Positions 32,503 to 43,665 of a DNA stretch of 64,000 bases are shown piece after piece. Position numbers and translations under genes: made by a program. How positions within the stretch are numbered: the first letter of the stretch is position 1; every line of letters starts with the position of its first letter. This stretch comes from Heterohyrax brucei (Eukaryota > Chordata > Mammalia > Hyracoidea > Procaviidae), in assembly GCA_028571685.1 (NCBI GenBank), contig CM053143.1:157784329-157848328 (forward strand), given 5' to 3'. The notes under the pieces were generated by a model. The model had not been told where the DNA came from. It was given only the letters and a program-made list of their open reading frames with translations, and made no database searches.

Positions 32503-33208
32503 ATTAGTTGATGCTTTATAATAAGCCTTTAGATCAATTTGTGTATGCCCCAAATTGACAGCCGTATAGCTATCGGCATTATGATGCCCAAATGTACTAA
32601 ATAATTTTGAAAGTAACACCTTAGCCAAGAATTCTTTTTCTTGTTAATTAAAAGTTCCAGGAGGACACATAAATTGTGTAGTTTTGAATCTAACACATTC
32701 AAGTATTTCCTGGACCTTGGGTGTCATTCATTATGACCTGATTTAATAATCATATTGACAAGAAATGCAAATGATTTTACAGACTTGTTGAAGCTGGAAA
32801 TAAAAGTGCCTATGATAGAGCTTTTAACTCAGTGTGTGATCAAAATCTCACATGTGGCAGAAAGACTCCTAGAAACAGTTTAATAAACTGTACCTAATTT
32901 GTTGTTTACTAAAATGTAGCTCCCAATTTGACCTGAAACAATTTTATAAGTGTTTCTTTAAAAAATACAGTTGGCTTTCTTAATTACGAGATATAAACAT
33001 TTTTTGGACAACTTGTTTATGAATGTTAGATTTATTAGCTTTGGGGAAATAATTGTATTATTATTATTAGTTTAGAAAGAATGCTACATTTAGGTGTATT
33101 TACAAAAGATCATTAAAGCAACGAGGTATCCAAAAGTATATGCAGCCAATAATAATATAGCACATTGAAGGATATTTGCTCTCTAAGCAGAGAAGTTTAT
33201 AACTGATG
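32503..33208. other. unresolved DNA
   Basis: No recognisable repeat or gene signal. Confidence 0.5.
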
Positions 33209-33735
33209 TTCTGTTGTTGTTCGCAGGGGCTCTTGAATTGGTTCTCACTCATAGTGATCCTACTCATGACAAAATGAAACACTCTCTGGTCTCGTGCCAT
33301 GCCCATAATTGTTTTTATGCTTAAACCCATTGCTACAACCACTGTGTCAGTCTATTTCATTGAGTGTCTGACTCTTTTTTACTGACCCTCCATTCTACGA
33401 AGTGTGATGTCCTTCATCAGGAGCTGATCCCTTCTCACAACATGTCTAAAGTGTGTAAGATGCAGTCTTGCTGTGTTTGTGTCCAAGGAGCACTCTGGTT
33501 GTGATTCTTCCAGAATGGACCAACTTGTTCTTTTGGCAGCCCATGGTACATTCAATATTCTTCTCCAACACTACGAGTCATGTGAAAGCTGGATAGTGAA
33601 AAAGGGAAACTGAAAAGGACCAATACTCATTTGATTCTTTTTCTGTCATCCTTATTCGTTGTGTAGCTTTCAGATGCATAGGATGCAATTGAAAACACAG
33701 TGGCTTAGTCTTCAAGGCACCATCTTTACAATGGG
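33209..33735 (-). mobile_element. RTE 3' part, minus strand, with inner inversion
   Basis: Complement of the RTE end: gttgttcgcaggggctcttg, actgtgtcagtctatttc, aaggagcactctggttgtga, then ggcttagtcttcaaggcacc. Between about 33575 and 33636 the orientation is reversed (sense tgtgaaagctggatagtg), and the antisense version of the same region follows at 33637-33690, making a foldback. Confidence 0.8.
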
Positions 33736-34200
33736 GAGTAGTATCTATAAAGTCCTGGAACCCAGGAAGTAGGCTTATTTACATTTGCCTCTCTTACATG
33801 GCATGTTGCAGCTGTTTGATTTTTTCTGAATCAATAAACTTAAAAGTTTTTGTTCCAACCTTCTACTTAGAATATTTATTTATTGCATCTAGGATAGAAC
33901 AGGGTATGAGATGCTCTTTTGGTTCACATGTTTTATAATAAAACACAACTGAAAATGGATATTGATGCATATGTGTGTGGAAAAGAGAACCCTTACCCCT
34001 TTGTCTTCTTACTTTGAACAAAGGAATTGTACATTTTTCTGGGGTAAAGGGCATTTACAGGAAAGTAAATGGAATGATTCAAGTTAATGCCTTTAATGGA
34101 TAATGTTAGGAAACACTCTAGGAATCAGTATTGCTTACTTCTTTTTATTTATGACCAAATTATTGAGGTAAAAAAATACAGTATTAATGGTGATGATCAT
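33736..34200. other. unresolved DNA
   Basis: No recognisable repeat or gene signal. Confidence 0.45.
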
Positions 34201-34625
34201 ATTGGGTGTCACTGAGCTGGCTACAAGTCAGTGACCTCATGTAGAACAGAATGAAATGTTGCCCAGTCCTGTATAATCCTCAAAATTGTTGCTGTGTTCA
34301 AGCCCATTGTAGCCAGTGTGTCAGTCCGCCTCATTGAGGGTCTCCTTCTTTTTCACTGACCCTCATCTTTACCAAGCATGATGTCCTTCTTCAACAGTTG
34401 TGTCCTGATGCTGTGTTTGAAAGAAGCACGAGGATATCTCACCATCCTTTCTTCTAAGAAAACCTCCGGCTATTCCTTCTCCAAGACAAGTTTTTTCATT
34501 CTTCTGGTAGACCACCACTTATTCGATATTTTTTTTTTTTTGCTAACAATACTATTTAAACATGTTGGTTCCTTTTCAGTTTCCCTTTTTCACTATCCAG
34601 CTTTCACATCCAGACGAGGTGACTG
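34201..34625 (-). mobile_element. RTE 3' part, minus strand
   Basis: Complement contains gtgtcagtccgcctcattg, tttcactgaccctcatc, accaagcatgatgtcc and catccagctttcac-like ctatccagctttcacatc. It is more diverged than the RTE at 2788 and may be a different subfamily. Confidence 0.68.
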
Positions 34626-34756
34626 AAAAATCTCATGGCAGGTATCAGAAGCACTGCCATCAACAAAGTGACATCTTGATGTTTTAAGATTGTAAAGAGG
34701 TCTTTTTTCCTGCAGATTTGTCCACTGAAGTCTGTCATCTGATATATTTGTTTCTA

Positions 34757-34995
34757 ATAATTGATTTATTTTTGTTATTGAAAATACATACAACTGAAGA
34801 CACACCAGTTCAAAGATTTCTAACTGTACAATTCAATGAGACTAATTACATTCTTAATGTTGTGCAACCATACTCCTCCTTTTCAGAATTGTCCCTCTCC
34901 CATTAGCATGAACTCAACAGCCGTCTAAGGTTCCTATCTAGCCTTTCAGACACTGTTATCAGTTTGATCCCACACAGATTTAAAATATATATATA
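34757..34995 (-). mobile_element. old L1 3'UTR, minus strand
   Basis: Shows the same block as 12920-13060 (gaaaatacatacaactgaag, ttaatgttgtgcaaccata, cccattagcatgaactcaac). Continues after nested SINEs with aacataatgctcaaggcaa near 35350-35520. Confidence 0.6.
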
Positions 34996-35328
34996 TTGTT
35001 GTCATGCTGATACCAAGTCATAGAGACTATATAAAACTAAAAAACCAAATCTACTGCTGTCAAGTTGATTCTGACTCAGAGTGACCATAGAGTACAGTGT
35101 AGAACTATCTCATAGAGTTTCTAAAGATCACCTGGCAGATTCAAACTGCCAACCTTATGGTTAGCAGCTGTAGCACGTAGTCACTATGTCACAGAGGCTT
35201 CCAGAGACTCTATAGGAAAAGGTAAAACTGCCCCATAGGGTTTCCAAAGAGCAGCTTGTGGATTCCAGTCGCAGAGACCCTTTAGCTGGCTGCCCATGGC
35301 TTAACCTCCTAACTACGGGGGTTCCTCT
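34996..35328 (-). repeat. AfroSINE (outer) split by another AfroSINE
   Basis: Outer pieces are 34996-35033 and 35213-35328. Split point repeats are agagactatata (35022-35033) and agagactctata (35213-35224). This is the same SINE position as in the pair at 9079/9275. Confidence 0.83.
35034..35212 (-). repeat. AfroSINE (inner), nested
   Basis: Complete SINE: tail complement ctgctgtcaagttgattct, middle agatcacctggcagattc, head complement cactatgtcacagaggcttc. Confidence 0.88.
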
Positions 35329-35524
35329 ATGCAGATATCTATTTCAAAAAACATAATGCTCAAGGCAAACATTCTTTACTAATTAAACTAAACTATTGTT
35401 GGTTTGAAGACAGCTTCAGAGGTTGTTTTTGTTTAAGTTTTGAAGATTATCTCAAGGTAATGCTTTCGGTGCTTGAAGTCTTTCATATGTGTGTCTTTAC
35501 CAGCTGGACTTTTGTTTAATAATT
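35329..35524 (-). mobile_element. continuation of old L1 3'UTR, minus strand
   Basis: Contains aacataatgctcaaggc and ctaaactattgttggttt, which continue the element at 34757. Weakly supported. Confidence 0.4.
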
Positions 35525-35688
35525 GAAAACTCTGGTGACATGGTGGGTTAAGTGCTACATCTGCTGATGAAAAGATTGGCAGTTCAAATCCTCCAGGTGC
35601 TTCTTGGAAACTCTATGGGGCTGTTCTGCTCTGACCTCTAGGGTCACCATGAGACAGACCAACTCAATGACAGTGGCTGGGGCTTTAA
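35525..35688 (+). repeat. AfroSINE, plus strand
   Basis: Head aaactctggtgacatggtgg, middle cttggaaactctatgggg, tail caactcaatgacagtggc. Confidence 0.88.
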
Positions 35689-35944
35689 TAGCAGACTCTA
35701 GAACATTTAGTAACAAAAGCGACATTCAGCTTCTGCAAATATTTAAGTCACAATGCTTGTTACTGATGTGTGCATGTGCATTTACCTTCTATTTTATCAT
35801 TATATGGCTCTTTGTCTTTTTATTTCCCTTACCATTATCCTGGTAATGGTTTAAACATATAACAGTATTCCTTCACCTTTACACAAGTTATATTTTATGT
35901 GCTCAGTTCTTTACACTTTAATATTTATCTTCCTTCATATATAC

Positions 35945-36108
35945 TTTGGACCTCTGATAGTACAGTGGTTAAGAGTGTGGCTACTAACCAATGGGCCGCA
36001 GTCTAAATCTATCAGCTGCTCCTTGGAAACCCCATGAGGCAGTTCTACTCTGTCCAATAGATAGGGTCACTATGAGCTGGAATTGACTCAATGGCAACAG
36101 ATTTTGGC
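35945..36108 (+). repeat. AfroSINE, plus strand
   Basis: gatagtacagtggttaagag, gctactaaccaatgggcc, ccttggaaaccccatgagg, tail attgactcaatggcaaca. Confidence 0.88.
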
Positions 36109-37069
36109 ACTAGGCAAACTTTTTAATAATTCCTCAGTCCCATGAATTATAGGTAGCATATTCTTTGTATGTAGTAGAAAATGGATTTTTATTTAATTAT
36201 AAGATGAGACAATTAGATATCACCGACAATATATGTTATGGGGCCATTCAGTATAAGAGAAAAAAAATGACAAAAGAATTGTTAAACCATGAGACTTTGA
36301 TATAAAAGTTTAAACAAACATTATGCGAGACTATCAGAGTGACTTAAATCATTTACAGAAAGATGATTATGTAGGATGAATAGTTAACTATATTAAATGT
36401 TTTTCCTTCCTTAAATAATGAATGGTAAGACATGTTCGGTGGGGTATTTTATTTATGGAGTAGATTGAGCCTAAAATAAAGATGTGGAATTGTTTCCTAA
36501 ATTATAAAAGGATGTACAAGTAACACACACACACACACATAAATATATGTGTATTATGACATTCAGCTGTTACTAGTGGAACCAACAGGGCTAAACTCTT
36601 CTACTTCGCCCTTCACAGCTAGGGTCTGTAATTTTCTGCTAAGGTATTCTATGTGGTAGTCCAAGGCTATCCTACTTCTTCTCTGATCAAGGCCACTTCA
36701 CTACCCACCATCTCCCTCCCTCAATTTGGACATGAGCAGTAAGCCACAAAACTGTCCTTAGATAAACCTCTTGTGTCTTATCCTCCTAAAAACACATATA
36801 TGCTAGCCACGATATTGCAACCTCTACTACACCCCAGACATGTTATCTAGTTCCTTGAATTCCCTGCCTATTCCCAGAAACTTCATGAATTATACATAAG
36901 TTCCCTATTCCTCTATTCAAACCATACAACTACCCTGGAATCTCTAGACTCTGGGAGCTTGATTTGATATGTAGTCTCCAAGCTCCTAGTATGACCAGCT
37001 TCTTATAAGCTCTAGTTTTTCTTTCTCAAAGGCCTAGTGTCTCTCAGTTGACTCAAGGAGTCAAGACAG
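36109..37069. other. unresolved DNA, possibly LTR-like in part
   Basis: 36521-36538 is a short (ac)n run. From about 36560 to 37060 the base composition is less AT-rich and a TATA-like attatacataag lies near 36888, which could be an LTR, but no ends or internal genes were seen. Confidence 0.3.
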
Positions 37070-37248
37070 GCATCTAGTTGACTTTTACTCATGGTGACAC
37101 CATGTATGTCAAAGTAGAAATATGCACCATAGACATTTCAATGCCAGATTTTTTAGAATTAGAATGTCAAGACTGTTTTCTGAGGCACTTTTGGTGGATT
37201 TGAATTTCTAAGTTTTCAGTTAACAGACCACCAGAGTAACAATTTACA
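37070..37248 (-). repeat. long-form AfroSINE, minus strand
   Basis: Complement of cttttactcatggtgac, atttcaatgccagatttttt, gttttctgaggcacttttgg and gttttcagttaacagaccac. The middle segment is absent from the short form. Confidence 0.75.
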
Positions 37249-37372
37249 TTCCTCAAGGATTCCCTTTCTTACTCTTCCTGACTATATAATTATAAAAACA
37301 CATGCGAATAAACCTTGCCTTAAGCATAAGCTAATAAAGATGTTTGGTAGAAAAAATTATGTAGCTTTTAAT

Positions 37373-37570
37373 AAAAGGCACCAGGTAGTACAAATGACTA
37401 TGTACTGGTCTGTTAATCAACAGGTTGGCAGGTCAACATCAACCAGTGGCATTTAGAAGAAATGCCTGAAAATTTACTTCTAAAAAATCAGCCACTGAAA
37501 ATACTATAGAGGGCTTAGTTCTTCTCTTACTTGTATGGGGTCACCTTGAGTCAGAGACAACTAAAGTGCA
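37373..37570 (+). repeat. long-form AfroSINE, plus strand
   Basis: Head gcaccaggtagtacaaatg, gttaatcaacaggttggcag, middle acttctaaaaaatcagccac, tail accttgagtcagagacaac. Confidence 0.7.
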
Positions 37571-37600
37571 GATAGTATGTGTATATATGCATGTTGTAGT

Positions 37601-37664
37601 ATAATCTAGTCTGTTCTACAGGGTTAAAAATGAGTTGGAATCTACTTGATGGCAGCTGGCTTGT
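37601..37664 (+). repeat. AfroSINE 3' end only
   Basis: About 60 bases: tagtctgttctacagggtt, gagttggaatctacttgatg. Severely 5'-truncated, followed by alternating (TATG)/(TGTG) DNA. Confidence 0.7.
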
Positions 37665-37760
37665 TTTACATACATATGTGTGTGTATGTAAACATATGTA
37701 TGTGCATACATGTCTATATTTGTATGTGTGTATGTATAATTTTATATGCATATATCTTTT
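37665..37760. repeat. alternating purine-pyrimidine microsatellite
   Basis: Imperfect (tatg)n/(tg)n/(ta)n run, rich in catatgtatg-type repeats. The two overlapping long frames in this region are low-complexity artefacts. Confidence 0.7.
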
Positions 37761-37855
37761 ATGAAAAAAGAAGATTTTGGAAATCATATGTCATTTTATT
37801 GAATGATTTGGTGAAGTAGAGGCTTAAACCAACTTGGAACAGCCACTCTGCACAT

Positions 37856-38022
37856 TCCAAAACCAAACCCACTGCTGTAGAGTCAATTCTGACTCACTGT
37901 GACACTATAGGACAGAGTAGAGCAGCTCCATAGTGTTTCCAAGGAATACCTGGCAGATTTGAACTGCTTGCCTTCTGGTTAGCAGATGTAGCACTTAACC
38001 ACTATGCCACCAGGGTTTCTAC
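37856..38022 (-). repeat. AfroSINE, minus strand, well preserved
   Basis: Complement of aaaccaaacccactgctg, gacactataggacagagt, ggttagcagatgtagcactt and ccactatgccaccagggttt. Flanks resemble each other (actctgcacatt / actctctacatt). Confidence 0.92.
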
Positions 38023-38301
38023 TCTCTACATTAGGTGAGCACAAAATGAACTCACAGTGATTTGGGTCATTGAATTTGAGTCTCATGTTTCAACATCTTA
38101 GATTTTCCCTGACTAGAACAGTTTGGATCATTTTCAGCTGTTTAAGCACAGTTGATGAAAGAAGTAGTTTCAGATTTTGTGTTTAATGGCGTCATTAGAA
38201 CAGACATACTCTGATTTGACTCATTTTCTCACATGGAATACAAACTATAGTATATAAATCCAAGAGATCTTTCTTTGCGTTCATAAAAATTTACTCACCC
38301 A

Positions 38302-39415
38302 GGGGCAGAGTCAAGATGTGAGGCTAAACACATGTTTCCCACAATCCCTCTGGAGACCAAGACCTGAACTGATAATTAAACGGAGCCTTCTGAATACCTA
38401 GTGAGCCCTAGGACATGGCATAGGGCTGTTAATTTGGACTTCATACCACTAAATGGAAAGCTTCCTCTCTTTTGCTGACCCCTGCTCTTGGTGAGTGCTG
38501 ACTTTCACAGACTGAGGGTAACTAATCATTTTATCCCTCTTGCTTTGTCTTGGCTGGTGGGCAGAGCTGGGATTTGACCGCTAGAGGGTCTCAGCACACT
38601 GCTGGTGGGATTGGCAGGTGAGATTGCCATGTTCTGAGAGCCCAGCTTTGGACTCTGTGCATGTCAGTGCCTTTAGCCTCTCTTTCTGCCACCTCCATTG
38701 ACTGCCCGGTACCAGGGCAGGCATGGAACTTGTGTGGGATGCCATCCTGTTCCACTGGGAGGCAGAAATACCCATAAGGAGGCCTCAGTGGGACCTAGTT
38801 CCTGGGCTGGCAAGCAGCACCTGCCCGGAGGAGAGCACTTTTCTAGCAGAAAAGCAGTGTTCTACACAGTGTTGCCTACTGCTAGGACCTGACAGCAGAG
38901 GCCAGTAGAACAGTAGCCTTTGTGTATTTTGAACTAGTTTATAACATCTGGGGTTGGAGATAGAGGTGCTTAGTTTGCCAACTGGGAAGAGGGACCTGTA
39001 CACCAAAAACCTGACTGACTTTGGAAGTTGTCAAATACCTTTTACCTTTCATTTTAAGATGGCCTAGAGAAACAACTGTGGTCTGTCCTCACAGCATCTC
39101 TCCTAGCCTCTATTGACTCACATGATTCCCCAAAAGCAACAAACTCTGGGAAAAGCATAACCAAAAATCACCCATGGCTTCAGAAGTCTCCAAAAGAAAC
39201 AACCAAAGAACTTCCCAGAAGAAGAACCCTTTCTGAAACTATTGGAAGATGACTACAAAAGGATTAGATAGAGAGAACCCTCCTAGACCTAGTACAAAAT
39301 GCAGCAGAGCAGATTGAAAACTTAAGCAAGCTGTTCGACCTGATAGAACACCAGTACTCTGAAATCCAACAGATCAAGAACAAAATCAAATAGTAATAAA
39401 ATCAACATAATAAAG
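38302..39415 (+). mobile_element. L1, 5'-complete but 3'-truncated, with TSD
   Basis: Starts ggggcagagtcaagatgtg. 5'UTR continues to about 39118, then ORF1 start to an A-rich end at gaacaaaatcaaa, where an A-rich tail with ataataaag follows. The flanks aaaaatttactcaccca (38285-38301) and aaaaaattatttaccca (39416-39432) agree at 14 of 17 positions and look like a diverged target-site duplication. ORF2 and the 3'UTR were never included, unless lost by deletion. Confidence 0.82.
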
Positions 39416-39567
39416 AAAAAATTATTTACCCATAAAATACATTTTTTAAAAAAATAGAATTAAAAACTGGAATCAGAATTAGAACTGAGCTAATTCTTTT
39501 TTGGAATATCTACTATTAGATGGTATACTTCAAATGTTCTGATATTATAAAAGGAACTCACAGATAC

Positions 39568-39632
39568 TCGTAAAGACCCTATAGGACAGAGTAGAACTGT
39601 GCTAAGAGGATCCCAAGGAGTTGCTGGTGGTG
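39568..39632 (-). repeat. AfroSINE internal fragment, minus strand
   Basis: Complement of accctataggacagagtaga and gatcccaaggagttgctgg, the middle of a SINE with both ends missing. Confidence 0.65.
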
Positions 39633-40250
39633 AGAATAGGTTATAACCAGAGGCAATAATGATGGCTTCATTTAGAAAAAAGAGTGGTAAACCCCAAATT
39701 AATATTTCAGAATCAAACCAGACTTCATTTAAAATTGTTGCTTAAATTAATTTTTGATATAGACATCTGAGAGTGCTCCAGTTTAATTACTTTGCCATCT
39801 CCTTTTAGAGTGCCCCCTCCCCTTTTGTCCTACTATTTCCTTAGTATTTATTTTAGTTATTCCAACAATTTACCTAGAATTTGGAGTCCCATGGGTATAT
39901 GTCAGAATCTTTCATGACTCCTGCTGCCCTGCTCGTTGATTTATTTATTTTGATTTTATGCACCACGTACATAATGTGGTGAGGTGATCCTGAATGTGAA
40001 GAAACTTGCATCAGGTTAGACAACCATTCAAATGCCTGATTTACTAAAGTCTTACTTGTAATATATTTCTGATGTAACAAACACAAACAAAAGCATGAGT
40101 TTTTCTTTTTTCTTTTTAAAAATGAATAATTCTTGATTTTTTGTGCAAGTCAACTAATTGTAAGCGATGCTTTAAATTTAATTGCAGTTTACTAGAATCA
40201 GTTTCAAAATAAGCATCTAGATATCACAGTAAGTCTAATAAACAATTTAT
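39633..40250. other. unresolved AT-rich DNA
   Basis: No recognisable repeat or gene signal. Confidence 0.5.
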
Positions 40251-40255
40251 TTATT

Positions 40256-40958
40256 TATTTTACTTTTTTAAAAATTATGATTGAGTGAAAATGTACATTC
40301 CCATATAAATTTGTGTGCCCACCTATATGCAGCTCCTACTGATCTCCCTGCCCTGTGACAGCACACTCTTTCTCTCCTCTCCCTACATGTCTTATGCTCC
40401 AACAAATGTCTTATGCTCCCAACAATCTCCTATCCCCTCCTGTCTACTCACTCCCCTGCCTCCAGTAAGAGGTCAGCAGGACAACATCCTATAGATGCAT
40501 AGAACCATAAAGTGCACACATGATAAGGTCACTCCATGTTGCCAAGCCCAATCCATTCCTGTTTGAAGAGTTGACCTGCATTATGATTTATGGACAGGGG
40601 TAGCATCAGGACCAGGGGCCATGCTCCCAGGGGAACTCCAAGGTCCCTTACTACCAACTGTGGTCTTTTAGTGGAGATCTCAGGGTGTACCTCTTTTTAT
40701 TCTTGTGTTGCCAGTGAAACTCAACTTTATGAACTCCATTACAGCTGTCCCTGGTGGTGGCTGGGCACTATCTGGTTCTTGTAGTCACAAGTCAAGGTAG
40801 CTACCCACTCATGTGGGTCTCTCTGTCTCTGGGTTTTCTTCCCCCGTGTCATTTTGGTCCTTGGTGATCATCTGTTCCTGCTGAGTTGGGTCCATTTGCT
40901 GTACCCTCAGATGGAAGCTTGGCAGCTTTTAAGACCCCAGACACCACTCACTGATTAA
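40256..40958 (-). mobile_element. L1 3'UTR, 5'-truncated, minus strand
   Basis: Matches 54004-54660 in order and orientation: gaaaatgtacattcccatat, agaggtcagcagga, ccataaagtgcacaca, ctggttcttgtagtcacaag, tcagatggaagcttggc. Left end is an (attt)n/A-rich tail. Confidence 0.88.
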
Positions 40959-41284
40959 CAATTTTTAAAAAATAAAAAGTAAATTATTTGCATCCTATTA
41001 GCAGATGATAGGTTAATGAAATTATTTTTGTCTAAATAATCAGTGCTATTACTAGAATAATCTCTTAAAATTACCTGCCAAAGGTACAGAGAAATGTCAA
41101 AGAGCACATTACAACTTCTAATAAAAAGTAAGAATTAATTGGGGACACAAAGAGATCTAGACTGGGTAGCACTTAGTGAGGATTCACCAAAGTAATCCTG
41201 CAAAAAGAATTTTTAAGGATTTGAATCTAGAAATTTACAAGGAAAAAAATCTCATTGATTTACATTTACAGTTTGATGATGTAG
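40959..41284. other. unresolved DNA
   Basis: No recognisable repeat or gene signal. Confidence 0.5.
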
Positions 41285-41412
41285 CAGGCACTAGACAATG
41301 GGTTCAAGCTTAGCAATGATTATTAGGGTGGCACTGGGCCTGAAAGTGTTTCATTTTGTTGTAGATATGGTGGCTCTGAATTCGAACTGACTAGAAGGCA
41401 CATAACAGCAAA
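41285..41412 (+). mobile_element. RTE 3' end only, plus strand
   Basis: gcaggcactagacaatgggt, ggcactgggcctgaaagtg, then the tail tcgaactgactagaaggcac. It matches the RTE end at 26620-26760. About 128 bases, heavily 5'-truncated. Confidence 0.7.
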
Positions 41413-41432
41413 AAGAAGACAATAGCAAGCTC

Positions 41433-41452
41433 ATATATATGTGCGTGCGTGC

Positions 41453-41494
<42 letters not shown>
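41433..41494. repeat. (GTGC)n/(GT)n microsatellite
   Basis: (at)n, then about four gtgc units, then 18 GT repeats (41459-41494). Immediately followed by a minus-strand SINE. Confidence 0.95.
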
Positions 41495-41495
<1 letters not shown>

Positions 41496-41496
<1 letters not shown>

Positions 41497-41660
41497 CCAA
41501 ACAAAAACCCACTGACATAGAGTTGGGTCTGACTCATAGTGGCCCTGTAGGTCAGAATATAACGGCTTCATAGAGTTCCCAGGGAGCACCTGGCAGATTT
41601 GACTGCTGAGCATTGGTTAGCAGACATAGCGCTTCGTTTACTATGCCTCCAGAGTTTCAT
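41496..41660 (-). repeat. AfroSINE, minus strand
   Basis: Complement of caaacaaaaacccactgac, ctcatagtggccctgtagg, gggagcacctggcagattt. Abuts the GT microsatellite. Confidence 0.88.
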
Positions 41661-41900
41661 ATACGCGTATATATGTATATATATATGCACATACACATAA
41701 ATACATAAACACAATTGTGTATACACATACACAAAAAAATACTCATGTGAGTATATATATAGACCCTTATATATGTATGTACATATTTGTGTGTATATAT
41801 ATATATATATATATATACATCGGAATGTATGTGTATATATATATATGTATATATATCCATATATGTGGAAACCCTGGTGTATGTATATATATCCATATAT
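41661..41900. repeat. AT-rich microsatellite with duplicated SINE head
   Basis: Runs of (ta)n and (tatg)n. Near 41847-41880 the unit atatatccatatatgtgg plus aaaccctggtgt recurs at 41881-41915, giving two SINE heads, only the second of which leads into a SINE. Confidence 0.75.
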
Positions 41901-42015
41901 ATGGAAACCCTGGTAGCGTGGTGGGTGAAGTGTTATGTCTGCTAACCAAAGGTTTCGCAGTTATACTCTGACCTCTAGGGTTGCTATGATTCAGACTGAT
42001 TCGACAGCAGCAGGG
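41901..42015 (+). repeat. AfroSINE with internal deletion, plus strand
   Basis: Head ggaaaccctggtagcgtggt, gctaaccaaaggtttcgc, then directly to tactctgacctctagggttg and the tail. The middle block with ccttggaaact is missing. Confidence 0.82.
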
Positions 42016-42121
42016 GTACACACACACACACACCACACACACACACGCATACGCACTCATGGGTCTATGTATATATGTATGTATACACACATATTATGTG
42101 TGTGTGTATACCTATGTATAT
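42016..42121. repeat. (CA)n and alternating repeat
   Basis: (ac)n at about 42018-42050 and a mixed tatg/tgtg stretch. Confidence 0.9.
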
Positions 42122-42290
42122 ATGGAAACCCTGGTGTCCTAAACCCTGGTTTAGTAGTATGTCTGCTAATCAAAAATTGTCGATTAAAATAAGCCAGGCG
42201 CTCCTTGGAAACTCTATTCTGGCAGTTCTGCTCTGACTTATAATGGTCACTATGAGTTGAACTGGACTCAACAGCAGTGAGTTGAGTTTT
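42122..42290 (+). repeat. AfroSINE, plus strand
   Basis: Head aaaccctggtgtcctaaacc (partly duplicated), gctaatcaaaaattgtcg, gcgctccttggaaactct, tail actggactcaacagcagtg. Confidence 0.82.
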
Positions 42291-43297
42291 TATATACATA
42301 TTTGCAAACTGCGAAGTTTGCGTCACAAAACAACTTAATCTGTGGATATTTCAAATAGTAGCTTGAATGAATACATTTCCTGGAAGCTGATGGTCAGAGG
42401 AAATATCAGGAGGGGACTCCACAGGTTTTCTGTGATATGCTGGCCAGCTGATTTTCCAAGGTCAGCTCACCACAAACTGTGAAGGGCAAAAAATGGAGTC
42501 CAGCTTGCAGATTTGGAAGAAGCTGCTATTTATACTACACACCTAGAGTTTTTTTAAAAAACTCCTTTACAGTCACATGTTTACCTAGGAATTCATTCAC
42601 GTAACATGTATTTCTTTCCTTTCTAGACATTTTCCTTTTTCATGTTCAAAGTGTTATTTTTTTTATCAAATCCATTTTTCAGAAATGTATTGGGTTGTGT
42701 GTGTTTTTATTTTTTCTTGTCTCAATACCTTTCAGTTTCTCTTATCCTCACTTGTGATCTCTGTTTTCTGTTCAAAAAATTCCTTTATTTAACCTCTTCT
42801 TATTCAACATTCTACACACTCCAGCAACAATGTGTGTAATCCAAACCTTAACTAATTTCTACAGATGTTCCCTCTAATATTGTTTAAACTTCTAAATTTC
42901 ACATCTGAAAAGCACAACTCATCTATCTTTCTAAAACTATGACTCCTCCTTTTGCTTCTTACCTTGGTAAGCTATACTATGAAAATAGATATCCAGTAAT
43001 TATTTGTGCAACCCTCTATTTCTCTCAAGGACGGCCCTGGCAATCAGTCTTCATCAACACCTGGCTCTCTTGCTGACTAAAAGGTGTTTTTTGACAAATA
43101 ATGCAACTGCTCTATTCTATGCAAAAATGGCAATAATCATATCTATCATGTTTCATTGTTTTGAGGTATAAACCAGACTTCATAAGGAAATACTTCAAAT
43201 GAAGAAGGGAGCAAGCTGTCAGTAAATGCTTAACATTAATATTGCTGTCTGTAATTTGACAGCAATTTAATAACTTTGTAATGTGTAATATGTAATC
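42291..43297. other. unresolved DNA
   Basis: No repeat, exon or RNA gene could be recognised. Confidence 0.5.
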
Positions 43298-43455
43298 AAG
43301 GAGCCCTGGGGACTCAGCAGTTACGTTTTCTGCTACTAACCAAAAGGTTTGGCAGTTTGAATCCACCACATGTTCCTTGGAAATCCTATGGCAGTTTCTC
43401 TCTGTCCCATAGAGTTACTGTGAATCAGAATCTATTCCGCAGCAAAGGGAATATG
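43298..43455 (+). repeat. AfroSINE, plus strand
   Basis: gagccctggggactcagcag, ctactaaccaaaaggtttgg, ccttggaaatcctatggc, tail tctattccgcagcaa. Confidence 0.85.
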
Positions 43456-43459
43456 CAAT

Positions 43460-43665
43460 TACAGGAGCCCTAGTAGTGCAGTGATCAAGTGCTCAGTTGC
43501 TACTAAGACGTCAGAGGTTTGAACCTAGCAGCCATTTGGTTGTTAACAGATGTGGCAATCTGCTTCTGTAAAGATTACAATTGAGGAAACCCCGTGGGAC
43601 AGTTCTAGTTTGTCCTATAGGTAGAGTCGCTATGAGTTCGAACCAGCTGGATAGACGGTGTACAA
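43460..43665 (+). repeat. long-form AfroSINE, plus strand
   Basis: gagccctagtagtgcagtg, ctactaagacgtcagagg, middle tggcaatctgcttctgtaaa, tail gctatgagttcgaaccagc. Directly follows the previous SINE. Confidence 0.82.

Noticed and set aside
41657..42090. Open frames rich in Tyr, Ile and His
   Set aside because: Low-complexity translation of TA/TG microsatellites.
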